In this document: in pieces, positions 25,976 to 39,100 of the stretch
Layout of the letters: every line of letters begins with the position of its first letter
How positions within the stretch are numbered: position 1 is the stretch's first letter
Assembly: GCA_037013495.1 (NCBI GenBank)
Contig: CM072806.1
Location: 868,001-932,000 of the forward strand
Reading direction: 5' to 3'
Length of the DNA: 64,000 bases
DNA from: Hippophae tibetana
Lineage: Eukaryota > Streptophyta > Magnoliopsida > Rosales > Elaeagnaceae
The notes under the pieces: generated by a model
What the model saw: only the letters and a program-made list of their open reading frames with translations
What the model was told of the DNA's origin: nothing
Database searches by the model: none
Translations under genes and position numbers: made by a program

Positions 25976-26598
25976 TTAATTATCTTTTTTTCTTCTTTCT
26001 CTCTCTCATTTTGATAGTTTTTGTTGTTATCTCTTATTTCTCTCATCGCGATACCTTCAACAATTTTCATCTATTTTCGGCCATTTTCGTCAACCATTTC
26101 TGAAGCCATAGATTGAGTTTTGTTCCTTTCTACTTTATGATCTAGATCTACCATTTTTTTTGAGCTTAACACTCAATATTTGATTACCTTTTTTTTCACT
26201 TTCTCACTTATCAAACATAACTTTTCTTCATTTGCTCACTTGTTTTATTATTGTAAATATTTCTATAAATTATTTTACACTTATTATTGATGTTTCATAT
26301 TTTTATTTAATTTTTATAAAATTATTTTTTATTTTTATGTATATTATGTGTTATTGATTATTTGAATATATTTTTATTTTGCGTAGGTTATTTATTTTTA
26401 TTCAAGCTTAAAAAAAGAAAAGTATTTTTTTATATATTTATTTTAAATAATTTCATATATTATATCTTCTTGTTCATGTATATTAAATGAATTTTATCTG
26501 TTTTTACTTGAAATTAAATTAAATTATCCTTAAATTATATCATATATATTTGAATCAAAAGTTTTTTTCCCCTTTTGAATCATGGACGGAAGGAGGGG
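25976..26598. other. AT-rich intergenic DNA
   Basis: Pyrimidine-rich then A/T-rich sequence without a supportable gene or named repeat. Confidence 0.4.
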
Positions 26599-27028
26599 GA
26601 CAGGTGTAGGGATGGGCAAAAAGCTGTGGGTTCGGTTATCCACGGATAACCGCCCCGACGGTTTGGTTTTTAATCGTTTAATTTTGGGGATGGTTTCAGG
26701 TAAAAACCGAACATAAAGAAACGGGTACGGTTCAGTTACGGTTATACTCAAAACCGTACATACCCGTAGCTGAAATTAATTAATTATATTTAAATAAATT
26801 ATATATTAATTAATATTTACTTGTTTTTAACCTAATATATAAACCTAATTTATCATATTACTTACTCTCTCAGCGCCTCTATTTTTTCTTAATCTCACTC
26901 TCAATTTCTCTCATTTTTCTTACATCTGCAGATCTGCCCAATTCTCTCACAGCACCGCGTCGTCGTCAGTCGCCATTCGCTACGTCTTCTCCGATCGTCG
27001 CTAGTCGCTGCGTCTTCGCCAGTCATCA

Positions 27029-27190
27029 CCAATCGTTGCATCTTCACCAATCACCAGTTCCTGCGTCGTGTCATCGCCAGTTCCTGCGTCGTGTTGTCGC
27101 CAATTCCTTTGTCGTGTCGTCGCCAGTTCTTGTGCAGTGTTGTCGCCAGTTCCTACATCGTGTTGTCGCCAGTTCCCTTCGTCTCGTCGC
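27029..27190 (+). repeat. 23-bp tandem repeats in the hAT leader
   Basis: CGCCAGTTCCT-type units recur exactly 23 bp apart at 27075, 27098, 27121, 27144 and 27167, with weaker copies upstream. The array is GC-rich in an AT-rich region and is open in several frames, so the frames across it are composition effects rather than genes. Confidence 0.8.
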
Positions 27191-28020
27191 CATTCACAAT
27201 GCCAGTCATCTTTGCCGCTCTCGGTTGTACGCTTGTCACTGGCTTGCTATCCTTTCTTCTTCGTGGTCTCATCAGGTAAGTGTTTCCTTTTCTCATATGA
27301 AGCAGATCTATTGGTGGTTGTTTGGCTGATACATGGTTACTCTATTTTGTGTATGGTTGATACATGGTTGATCTCACTGCTATGGTATTTTTGCTACTCT
27401 GTTTCTTGAGAAAAAATGGACAATGTATTATCGATTCATAATGTATATGAAATATATTTACTATTATTTTTTGTGTATGGACCTTCCTGTTATGAAACAT
27501 AGCTATTGGCTACTCTGTTTTTGTCACAAAAAATTCTATCATTTTAAATGATCATGGTAAAATCTTATTTGATTTGTGCTTTGATAGATGTAGTCAATAG
27601 ACTCAGAACAATTTCGACATAACATATTTAAATGTCTGAAGTCATCTGGATAATGTATTATCGATTCATAATGTATATGAAATAAAGTGACTACTTTGTT
27701 TTGTGTATGGACCTCCCTGTTGTGAGATTAGTGCTACTCTTTTATCAATTCATAGTGTATATGGTAAAATCTTATTATCGATTCATATTGAATATGGAAT
27801 ATAGTATGATGATAATTTTTATCATGTCTTGTAGAGTTAGAGATTTGTGAAGAAGACAGAGACTTTAAATATCATGACAAGTGAACATGTTGAAAAGGTA
27901 ACATGAGATAATAGAAAGTATATGTATATTTTTTTTATATATGAATTTAAACTTTAAAAGTTATTTTTTTAGAATTTTTCACTATAATCATCTCAAGGAG
28001 TAAATGACATTGAATTTAAT

Positions 28021-28626
28021 GTGGAGTTAACAAGTGGTGAAACTTCAAATGTCAACCAACATACAAATGTTCCTCTCCTTACATCAACCTCTTCAGCTGA
28101 AAATACACAAAGTCAATCATCAAATGAATGTAGTGAGGAAGAAGATGGGAAGGCTAAATTAAAGTCTGAAGCATGGGTTCATTTTGATAGGAAGAAAATT
28201 AATGGGATATGGAAGGCAATATGTAATTATTGCAGAAAACGGTTAGGAGGTGATATAAGGAATGTGACATCTCATTTGAAAGCACATATAAAATGTTGTC
28301 CATTCAAACGGTAAGAAAGGGGTATCGATCAATCATTGTTAAATCCTAACAAGAAAAGGGATAGAATTGAATTAAGACATTAGAATTTTGATTCTCAAGT
28401 TTCTCGTGATAAATGTGCAAATATGATAATTCTACACAAATATCCTCTTAGTATTGTTGAGCATCATGGATTTAGGGAGTATTCACATTCATTACAACCA
28501 ATATGGAAGCCCATTTCTCGGACGATAGTTAAGAGATATATTATAAAGATTTATGATGTTGAGAAAAAAACAATGGATATGTTAGAGAATAACAAAAGTC
28601 GTGTTGCAATCACGAGTGATATGTGA
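28021..28626 (+). pseudogene. BED-finger hAT transposase, N-terminal remnant
   Basis: The first frame (28021-28314) ends in a BED zinc finger, with EAWVHFDRKKINGIWKAIC followed by NYCRKRLGG and HLKAHIKCCPF: two Cys and two His with BED spacing. After a stop a second frame (28423-28626) gives the next transposase segment (HKYPLSIVEHHGFREYSHSL, then RVAITSDM). The family continues as W-x-S-x-NQNKEFMAVTCHFIDD, and this stretch can be read just past the stop at 28624-28626 (28627-28690). At least two interruptions are present, and the DDE core is absent. This is the plant Ac/RICESLEEPER-like hAT type. Confidence 0.8.
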
Positions 28627-29043
28627 AAGTCTGGAAATCAGAACAAAGAATTCATGGCTGTAACTTGTCATTTCATTGATGATAATTGGTATTTACATAG
28701 CAATGAGTTATATGTATTTAATCTTATCTAGATTCATAGAAATATATATTATTAAATGTTAATTTTTTTTATCATAAACTCAAAATAAAAAATTGAGATA
28801 ACAAGTTTAATATCAATCATTTATTTTAGGTGGATTGCATAGCCAAGAGGAGCTCAATTGAATAGGATTTTGAAAAACGGTTTTTTTTTGTTTTTTTTAA
28901 TAACTATCCCGAACTGTTATCTGGGGGTAAAAAACTGTCCCTAAAATGTAACGATTTTCGAGCGATTTTACAGACAGATTTTATAATTCAGTTTGGGAAC
29001 GATTATATTAAAATCTTTCCCCGTGCCCATTCCTAAACAGGTG

Positions 29044-30030
29044 AGATCTGGCCCTTTTGATGGCTTGATATTGAAAGAAAAATTTAGTAGTATATTTCAT
29101 AAAAAATAAAATAAACATTTAACCTACTTATTAATAATACATTTTTTTTCTTTTATTCTTATCACTTTATAAAATTAAGATTTTACCGTTAATAATATGT
29201 AAATTTTAAAATACACTAATTTTTTACTATTTTTATTACTTATTATGGATATATATATATTATAATTTACATTATTATTAATTACATCTTAAAAGTTAAA
29301 ACCCAAGCCTATAGCCCAAATTCCCAAAGTCCACTTGTTTATAAAATAATTATGTTCGTGATTAGCCTTCCAATTACTACTACAACTACGAAAAGATCAT
29401 TTTCATCCGTTTATATATATATATATATATATATATTGCTTCGAAACAAATGATTAATTTATAAAGGACTCTTTAGTAAGATAAGTTGAAAATGATATTA
29501 TTAAGAAATTTTCTATCGTTCATTTATTAATGATTATGAAAATATCAAACAACATCGACTTCTATTTTAATAAGTTGATGTATTTTTAAACTAATTAAAA
29601 TATTTTATTTCTTATATCATTATTGATGTATTTTTTAATTATTATTATTTTAAGTATTTGATATATTTTTATACTCATTTTAAGATTTGAGTTTTTTTAA
29701 TTTACTCTCCCGGCTCCGCTCCTACTACAAATTGTGGGAAAATAGGTTTTAAAATTTTGTTACATTTGAATTTTTTTTAATTATTTTAGTGTGAAATTAC
29801 TAGTTAATTTTAATTAATTAAATATATATTTAATAAATATACTATATTAATTATATTAATAGAATTACTTTAATTAATTAAAAGACATTTTTGCTAAAAG
29901 TGATAGATTATTTGCCGCAAGACACTCGGTTAATTTTCGTACCACTACACCGTTAGAGAAACTACTAAAGTAAATTAATCTTCCCTCCAAAACAAATCGT
30001 CCCCACACACAACCCTAGTCGTTTCCCTCC
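29044..30030. other. AT-rich intergenic DNA with a (TA)n microsatellite
   Basis: (TA)n at about 29411-29436. The last ~60 bases hold CTAACCCTAACC (around 30036-30047), a telomere-like motif in the leader of the next gene. Nothing else recognised. Confidence 0.45.
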
Positions 30031-30187
30031 ATTCCTAACCCTAACCGACCATTCTTTGGACTCCCTCTGTGAACTGGAAAGTGTTCTCTCATTTTTGGTA
30101 AGCGTATCGATTGTCTATTTGTGTTATTTTCTTAATTTCTTGGTTCAATTGAACGAGCTATTATTTCTTTTCAGATGTATAGAACAG

Positions 30188-33100
30188 ATGGGTCCTTCAA
30201 AGGCCCAAAATGGGGAAAATATGCCGAGAAAAGGGAGCTCATTTGATGATTATGATCGCACTGAGACGCAGCCTTCTGATAGTCAGATACCAACCTCCCA
30301 AATTTCTGGTAATGATTATTTAATTGTATACTTTTGTTTTTGTGTTAAAACTGTGTTAATCTCCTTAGTTTTTTTTTTTATATAAAAAGAGGGAGAGATG
30401 GAGATAGAAAGAGAGAGAGAGAGAGAGCAATTGTGATGAATTAAATTAAAATGGATGCAGGTGAAAATAAATTGTAAAATAGAAAGATTGTTTTTTGTTG
30501 GATATAATTCTTTTTTCTTTTTTTAATATTCACTTTCTTATTGATTAGTAGGTGAGAAAGACAGCGATGTTGATGAAGTACTACAAGATACTTTGCCTTT
30601 TGACTATACGTTTGTGGTTGAAGATGAATTTGAGACCCAAGAAGTGAAACTTGCTGAAGAAACTCTAGAAATGGATCTTTGTTGTGAAACTCAAGTGCAG
30701 AATATTGATGACAAAACCGAAGTGGATGATTTTGTTTGTGAAACGCAAGTGCTTAATGATATTGATTGTGTTGAGCATTCAGGGACTCAGTTGCTAGATG
30801 TATGTGATAGTGAAGACGAAGGAACGAACGGAACTGAACCTTTATGTGATAATGAGGAACCATCTGTTGATGAATTAGTAAGAATAGATGATGGCATATC
30901 AGTGAGTGAGGAGAATATTCTGGGTAATTCTCTTGGATCACATCAAGCTAAAGGGTTGAAAGAGCCACTTGATCCTCTAAGCAATGATCAGAAGAAATCA
31001 GGTTAGTCCTTTCAAACCACTTTAAAGTACCACTTAGTAGTACAGATGGATGTTTACAAACCAGCTATCATTTTCTGTTTTATGATTTTGCATCCAAATC
31101 ATTTTCTGTTGGTTTGCTGATTGCCATCCTTTTATTGAGGGAAACACTTTAAATTTCTCTTATGTCACAGTTTCTAAAATATGCCCATATTTCCTAGTGC
31201 TCTGGATCTTCATGTTTTCACTGTAACACCAATGGCTTTCTTAATTTGAGAACAGTCTTTCTCAATATTATCTAGGAATATCAACCCGAAATCCTTATTG
31301 ATACATGCATTCCTTGAAATAGCTTAGGTCTCTCTCGACTACAAATTTTCCCAAATCTCTCACTGACAAGGTGTTAGTGTCGTTAATTGCATATGATGAT
31401 TTACCATCTCTTTTTAAGATTTAAGCACACTTGAAATTCTTGTCTGCCATTTCCCTTGTCATTGTGCCCTTGCTTTCTCTTATTTTGCAAGTTTTCAAAC
31501 CAAATTCAAGTTGTGGTGTTTAAATTTATGTCTGAAATAAGGCTTCTTTTTTGAAAAATGTGTCTATCCTTAGCCAGAAATGCTTTTGGTGACTTTCTTG
31601 AATGGCACCACTGACCTTAGTCAGTGAGTAATGATAAAGCCAAGATTCCTTTAAGAATTTTCAGCATCAACGTGCCAACTATACTGTTTGTGCATTTTTC
31701 TATTTGCTATCACAAGGACGAAATGTCTGCATTGGATTGACGCTAAAGACTACATCATCATCCAGTTTTGCATCTCTATTTGTTTTTCCTTTCCATTCAT
31801 AAAAAATTGTCAAAAAGCCACATTTGCCTTTTCAGAACCTGGTTATGTGACTCTTTTCACTGTCTTATATGGAAAGGGTTGGTTTAGTTTTTTTTTTTTC
31901 TTGCTTCTCCTAGGAACTGTTAGGACTTTCAGAGTTATCATCCATTCAATTTATACTTAGAAGTTGTGTATCCATATTGGCTTATTATATACTATGTTTT
32001 CTCATCTCTCTCACTATTAGGAAAAATGCTATATACCTCATTCCGTACAGCATCATTTCGAGCCAATGCCCTAGCAGCTCGAGTTAAGGCATTGAAGTGT
32101 GCTAAAGGTGAGTCTTGTTCTATTCCAACTGATGGAAAACCTTCAAAGCAATATTCTGGCAAAGATAGTGCACCATCTCTCTTGAAACTGGGACAGGGAA
32201 TAATTCAGGAACGAATTCTTTGGAGAGACAATGAGATAGCAAAGAGTGCAAGGAATGAGAACAGTGGAAAAGTTAGCAGTTCCGCAATGAGGAAACTTTT
32301 TGCTGATGATTCAGATGCTGGAGACAAGGAACTGTCTTATGATAACAATATATGCCATGGAGGGGAAAACTTAACTGTGCTGCCTGCTTGTGATTTGGCT
32401 GGGTTAAGCTATGTTGAGTCTCAAGAACCTGGAGATTTATCACAAGCAAATGCACTTGGTTTTGTGGATAGATTTCTTAAAGATAAGGAGCTCGAGTTTG
32501 GCAATGAAGATGGTTCAAAGATTGCTAGAGGAGATTCAAAAAATATCTCAAGTGCAAAGGGTCTTCAAAGGTTGGCCAAGAAGGCCAATGATACAAGCAT
32601 CATAGGAGAAAAATGCATTTATGATTGGGATGATAGTCGTGAGGACGAAGGAGGTGGTGACATTTTTTGCAGAAGGAAGGAAGAATTCTTAAGTGGAGGC
32701 AGCTATGGGCAAAGAGGCAAGAAGTCCAAAGCTAACAGACTGGAAGTGCCGAATGGCCATAATCAATCAAGATTTAATAAAATTATGGGTATGGCTGATT
32801 CTGATTCGCGAGTAATGTCGCATAACCATGCTGGTATTCAAGTTAAAAGGAAATCAAAAAAGAATCTTGCTAATGCATTGGAGAAACAATCTGATATAGA
32901 CTCTATGGTTATGGAGTTGCAAGCGAATGCTAGAAAGACAGGTGCTCCTCCAGTGGCAGATGTAGGTTTTGATACTCAGATGGCTGCTGATGCTATGGAG
33001 GCCTTATTCTGCAATGAGGAAGTTTCCAATGGTCATGTCGGTGATGCCTATATAGGCACCCAAAAAGATTCATATAGCTCTCCTAAAGCTCCAAGTGGAG

Positions 33101-35382
33101 GAAATATAAATATAGGTTGCTCAGATCATCCTCCAAGTCAAAAAAGAACATGTCACAATGACATCAGATTTGCTTCCATGAAATCTAAGAAAGCTAGGAA
33201 AATTGACGCAAACTCAAAAAAAGCATCTTTGGTTTCATCGGGAAAGATGCCTAAAAGTGTTGTGAAACAGCGTCAAAAGGTGCTTCCTGTGGAAACAAAG
33301 GCCAAATCAACTGGTAAAGAACACATTAAGAATGATGAGAGAGAAAATTTTAAAGTCTCAGTCAATAAACGACAAAGGCAAGTTCGAGTTGGTAACTTGA
33401 ACTGTATTGCACATCGAACTAGACGGTCCTTGGTTGAGAATGCATCAAGTAGTTGCAGAGAGGAGATGAACCAATTTACTGATGTTTTCAATGGGAATAA
33501 AAGCAATGGAACTAAAGAAGTTCAAGCTTCAAAAATGTTGCGACGTGCAAAAGTGGAGAATATGAAGCTGAACCAATGTGACCATCTAGATAAAATTATG
33601 GATGCTAATCCCAATGTCAATGGAATTGATACATTAAGTTATTCTAGAGGAAGATCTGTTCGAGAGTTGTCATGTCAGGTTAATGGATCTCACCACGTAG
33701 ATGTTCCTTCTGAGTCCATCCAACCAGAAGAAGATGAACAGTGCATCACTAGGCAAAGAAGATCAAGCAGAAAAACAGGATCATCTACATGTGGTTCTTC
33801 AGTAAAGACTCCTGTCGACCAGAATTTGCTAGGAAAAATGTCAGAGCAAAGATTAGTTTCAGGAGATGCTAAAAGTGCTGAAATAAGTACAAGGTTGGAT
33901 GAATTACCAAATGAGAAATTAAAACCATCTTATTCATCATGTGCTACACCAGTCAGTCATCAAGGACCTGTCTGTGATGCTTCACCTGTTTGCATGGGTG
34001 ATGAATACTTCAGTCAAACGTGTAAGAGAGCCCAGTCAATGCCATATCTTTTGAAAGAAGTCTGCAGTTTAAGTGCTCAAGGATCTAAACCTACTACTCC
34101 ATCAAAGGATTTACGAAAGAGAAGGGACATGACAGAAGTTTGTGTCTTGTATAGTCAGCATTTAGATGTGGATATAGTTAAACATCAGAAGAAGGTTATT
34201 TCAGTTATTGTAATTAGTTTTGGGCTTATAGAAAATATGTTATAGTATATATAAAACACTTATTTGCACAAGAATCTTATTTGTTCTTCATTTCTTTCAG
34301 ATTTTGGCCCGTCTAGGAATTTCTCTAGTTTCCTGTATTACAAATGCAACACACTTCATAGCTGACCAATTTGTTCGTACAAGGAACATGTTAGAAGCTA
34401 TTGCTTCTGGTAAACCAGTGGTGACTCATTTATGGCTTGAGAGCTGTGGACAAGCTAATTGTTTCATCGATGAGAAAAGTTACATACTGAGGGATGCTAA
34501 AAAGGAAAAAGAATTTGGCTTTAACATGCTAACTTCGCTGTCACATGCATGTCAACGTCCCCTTCTGAAGGTATATTGTTCTGTCATGTGGTTGGTTTAA
34601 ATATTGATTTTGCCTCTTCATTCTCATAAACTAAATCTTGACAGGGTTGTAGAGTATTTGTCACCCCAAACACAAAGCCTAGCAAAGAAACAACATTGAG
34701 TTTGGTTAAGGCGGTCCAGGGCCAGGTCTGTTATTGCAGGACTTGGTTGGTCTTAGCAGAAGTTCTTGATTTATAATGTCTTTGATATTTCCTCCTCCCT
34801 CTCTCTACCTAAGCTGCATTCATGCTGTCCTGACTTCCGTTAATTTAAGTTAATTGCTATTATTTCCTTATTTATGTAAAACTTTCTACTACTTTGAATG
34901 CAGTTTAATTCAATAACCTTTTGGTTTTATGTTGATCAGCCAATTGAGAGATTCGGTAGGTCTTTGCTGAAAGACGACAAAGTTCCAGATGATCTGTTAG
35001 TTCTGTCTTGTGAAGAAGATTATGCAATGTGTTTGCCCTTCCTTGAGAAAGGTTAAGCATAAGTTTTCGTTAACTTGTCGTCTCCTTGAAAATAAGCAAA
35101 CCAAATACTCAAAAATGTTTTCATTTTTGCAGGAGCAGCAATCTACAGTTCAGAACTACTACTGAATGGAATAGTTACTCAAAAGCTGGAGTATGAAAGG
35201 TCAGTCATATTTAAAAATGCATTTCTCATGCAAATGGTCCAACATTGTTACAAATCTTATGAAATTTATGCATTTTCTGCAACAGGCATCAGATATTTGC
35301 AGATAATGTGAAGAAAACTCGTTCTACAATATGGTTGCGAAACGAAAGCAATAAATTCATGCGAATTGTCAAGAACAAATAA
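30188..35382 (+). CDS. Tandem-BRCT protein with N-terminal TQ-rich region (MDC1/PTIP-like DNA-damage mediator)
   Basis: Eight coding exons (30188-30308, 30552-31001, 32021-34194, 34301-34570, 34645-34725, 34940-35051, 35133-35199, 35286-35382) join in phase to 1123 residues. A probable non-coding first exon ends at 30097. The last ~230 residues hold two BRCT domains. The first includes VDIVKHQKK-ILARLGISLVS, THFIADQFVRTRNMLEAIAS, PVVTHLWLES and KKEKEFGFN. The second includes GCRVFVTPNTKPSKE, VPDDLLVLSCEEDYAMC and TRSTIWLR. The N-terminal 130 residues are acidic and repeat E/G-TQ (TETQPSDSQ, FETQEV, CETQVQN, CETQVLN, GTQLLD), likely ATM/ATR-type phosphosites. The long middle is Lys/Ser-rich and disordered, with basic clusters. 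Tandem BRCTs usually bind phospho-Ser proteins at DNA breaks; the role here is inferred from family. It belongs with plant BRCT proteins of the At3g21480/At4g03130 type, by recall. Confidence 0.9.
30398..30427 (+). repeat. (GA)n microsatellite in BRCT-gene intron
   Basis: Purine-rich GAGAGA run in the intron between the first two coding exons. Confidence 0.85.
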
Positions 35383-36109
35383 ATTTTTTCCTTATATTTT
35401 ATCAGCGTTTTAGTGGTACCTTTTAGTGATGCTGGGTGTCTTATGTATAATGTTTTCAATGATCTAATTCAGTTTGTTTTTACATCTATATTGGGATGTT
35501 TACTTTTTATGCTGTACATATTTCTTCAAAAGTGTGTAACTTTAGAGTTATCCTTCTGCAATGTAGATAAAGATGAAAACCCAGGATTTAGCTTGTTCTT
35601 TCTATCTTATAAAAATCGACAAGGGTATTTACAATAATATTGTTTCTGGTCCAAGAGGCACCTACTTGCACTGACTGAACTAAAGGTTATTTTATTTTAA
35701 TATTATATAATGTGTTTTGGTTTAACTAGTAATCAAACGAACAAATTCTGACACGTTGTATTAGGAAAATGTGTAGTTGAATTACAATATTTTTATTGAA
35801 AGTATATATTATACCCAATACTTAAAAAGATTATAAAAATTAATTTTTTGAAAAATATGTTAATCATACGTTTGATTTTAGTCATGTGTCATTTATGCAT
35901 TTGATATGTAAGTGATTGATGTATTTTTAAAAAAAATAATTTTTTGTGCATTTTTTTTAAAATGGTAGATTTATATTATTTTATCTAATAAATATAAATT
36001 TAAAATATATTTTTGTTAAAAATATGTTGTTTTTTATATTATCTTTTTGTGGCACTCCAAATGACATCTATATCTTATGTCTTTAAACATGATATTAGAA
36101 TGGATAATT
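35383..36109 (+). other. BRCT-gene 3' UTR and AT-rich flank
   Basis: The first ~250 bases have the composition of a plant 3' UTR and hold a 74-codon open frame with no domain. AT-rich spacer follows. No further gene seen. Confidence 0.5.
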
Positions 36110-39100
36110 ATAAAAAATATCAAAGTTTTGAAGTAATATTATAAATATCTAAGGTTTTAAAAATATCACAAATAACTTTAAATTTAACAAAAATTAAAGT
36201 TAACAAAATTGAACATCAATTAGATGTTAAAGTTAATAGAATTAAATAGCAATTTTTTATATATAAAAATGAAAACATAATAAAAAATCAAGAAATAATA
36301 TAAATAAAAACATAAAATATTTGATGATATTTTTTACAAGAAACATTAATTAGTAAAAATAATAAGTAAAATATTTTTAAGAAAATATGTAGTTTATTAT
36401 AGAATAAATAACAAAGAATTAAATATTAATATTATAGATGTAAAATAAATATATAATATATCATTAATTGATAAAGAAATCATTATGGAAAAACTATCAA
36501 AAATCCTCCAAAAGTATAAAAGAAAAATTAGATACATCCATTTAGAAAGAATCCACGTATTAATAAAAATACATTTTAGAAAATGAATAGATTCATCAAT
36601 AAAATTAATATTAATATTACAAATGTATAACATATTATTAATTAATAAAGAAATCATTATGAATAAACTATCAAAAATATCTCAAAATGATAAAGAAAAA
36701 TTGGATACATCTATTTAGAAATAATCTAAATATTAATAAAAACACATTTTAAAAAATAAATATATACATCAATAAAATTAACAGTACTATATAATATAAT
36801 AATAAATAGAAAATATGTTTTATTAGAAATTATCCATGAAAACCTAAGATATCATAATTAAAATTCACAATGTATCCTAGTTTTTTCATTAATATTAATG
36901 ATAAGAATTTAAACCAAATGTTAAGTTTAGTATATTAATTTAAAAAATAATATTTAATGAAAGAAGAAAATCATCTATTTTTAGTTTACTACGTAATATG
37001 ATATTTATTAACAAACAACCCAATAGTTTAATTTATGGACAAAATGAATTTATAGAAATAGATAAATAATAAAACCAGAAATATTAATAGACTTTGAAAT
37101 ACCAAAAGAATATAATTTATATGTTAAATAAAAACTTCTAATATTAGAAGAAGAAAAAAATAATATATCAAGGTTTATGTTTATAGATACCGAAAGAAAA
37201 AACTCTAAAAAAGAAAAGAAAAATTACAGATGTAAAACGTGAAGTTAAAATAATAAAAGTATTATCCCATGACGTAATATTAGAAATAAATTATACTACT
37301 GTTATCTTAATAATGTTCAAAAACAAACTACAATATATAGAATTAAATTTTAATATAAGTCTAATAGGTATATAAAAAAAATCAATTATAACGAAAACTT
37401 TAATTCTTTTACCAGAAAAAAATAGATATAAAATAATAATCAAGCATTAAGTTCTTACATGACAAAAATGAAATATAAAAAAGAACTCCTAAAAGAAACA
37501 ATGTAACATAGTTGTAATAAGAAATAACACCAAGATATACCTAAGGAAGTTACAAAATTAAGAAGAGATGTAAATAACATACTTAAGGACAATGAAATTA
37601 TAGGTTATAAGTTTGATTTATTTGTAGGAGATCAGATACATTTATACTTAAGAACGAGAAAAGAAAAAATGAAGAAAAATCCAAAGATAAGGATAAAGCT
37701 ATAATTATAGTTTAATGAAATATGGAAAAAATTAGAAGAACATTTCATGAACTCTAAAAATAGGGACATAGAAAAATTAGTTAGTTTATTAACCTTAATA
37801 GATCAAGAGTTAGGAAGACATTATGATAAAAGACTTTGTACAAACAAAAAAAGGATGATATTATAATAATCAATGGAATTGATTTTGAACCAAAAAAATA
37901 CAATTCCAAAAAACATATGAAATCAATTTCATTACTATTTCCTTATAAAGAATGAACATCTAACTCACATTATAAAGAAACAAATAGGGAAAGGTAATAA
38001 TAACATGACATTCCTTATAAATATGATCTTTTAGATTTAAATTGTATAAGATATAGGTAAAAAAAATGGTAGATTAATAGTCTAATGATTTTAGTATAAT
38101 TATACAAACTTCTACAATCACACAATCAAATCTTTCAACTTGTAGAGTATTAGTAGCTCACAAAATGATAGAAATGTAAAAATCTGGTTTATAAATTTAA
38201 CAAAACAACAACATTTACAAATACAAGGGAATGCTTCTACAGGTAGGGAATACTTATATACTATAATAAATGAAATATACAAAAATTTATTGAAGAAGAC
38301 AAAGATAGACATGTCCCTAAATCCAATGAAATTGAAATTGAGGAAGCCAAATGACATTTAACATAAGTTACCACCCTCCACGCAAAAAACTTTTAAGGAA
38401 ATATTCTTTTTCAAAAATTACTGAAACATTACATAAAATTATAACAGAATGATGAAATAAAAGAAATAAAGAAACTATATCAAACACATTAGAATGAAGA
38501 ATAAAAAGTATTAAAAATTGAATAATCATTAAATGTTATGAAAAATAGTAATATAAACAAGTAAGAGAAAATGATAAAATCTGTTCTGATATAAGAGATT
38601 TTATAATGTTAGAAAAATATAAATGTAATATAAAATCGTATAAACAAAAGTATAAAAAATATAAAAAAATACAAAACATACAAAATATTCAAAAGATATA
38701 AATTTAAAAAATAATATTTTTAAAAATATAAAAAAAAATATAGCAAAGAACCTTATAGAAAAAAAAATATTTTAGAAATAAAAAAAGTATAAGCCATCAA
38801 AAAACAAAAAAATTATATTCATTAGTGAAAAATAAATACATATGTTGTATATTCAATAAGGATAAACATTACGCTAATGAATATCCTAACAAGCTTCAAC
38901 ATAAAAATGAATTTTCATAAAAGTAAAAATCTTAGAAGAAACTTTTAAGATTAAATTAGAACTAATAGAGAAATCGAATATAGGTGATTTGTAGTATTTA
39001 TCTATTATAAGAAATAGAGAAAAAAATAACTGACTTAAAACATAAATATTAATATTTTAAAATGATAATTAGAGTCCAAAAATCTTAAATAGGAATCCTC

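Larger units (their letters stand above)
26607..29035 (+). mobile_element. hAT DNA transposon, internally deleted (2.4 kb)
   Basis: The ends TAGGGATGGGCAAA and (read inward) TAGGAATGGGCACG form imperfect terminal inverted repeats. The flanking octamers GACAGGTG (26599-26606) and AACAGGTG (29036-29043) match at 7 of 8, a good 8-bp hAT target duplication. Inside are subterminal GGTTCGG/CCGAAC-type motifs, a GC-rich leader with 23-bp tandem repeats, intron-like DNA with direct repeats (GTATTATCGATTCATAATGT near 27425 and 27655), a BED zinc finger and the N-terminal part of a transposase. The catalytic core and the C-terminal dimerisation region are missing, so it cannot move by itself. Confidence 0.82.

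Noticed and set aside
27036-27409. Three overlapping open frames in the hAT leader
   Set aside because: They arise from the 23-bp GC-rich tandem array, which is open in several frames; there is no domain and no codon preference.
31688-31960. 90-codon frame in the BRCT gene
   Set aside because: Lies in the intron 31002-32020; the exon 4 acceptor and phase are clear at 32021.
38118-38357. 79-codon minus-strand frame in the plus-strand pararetrovirus fossil
   Set aside because: Antisense AT-rich frame with no domain; the homology is on the plus strand.
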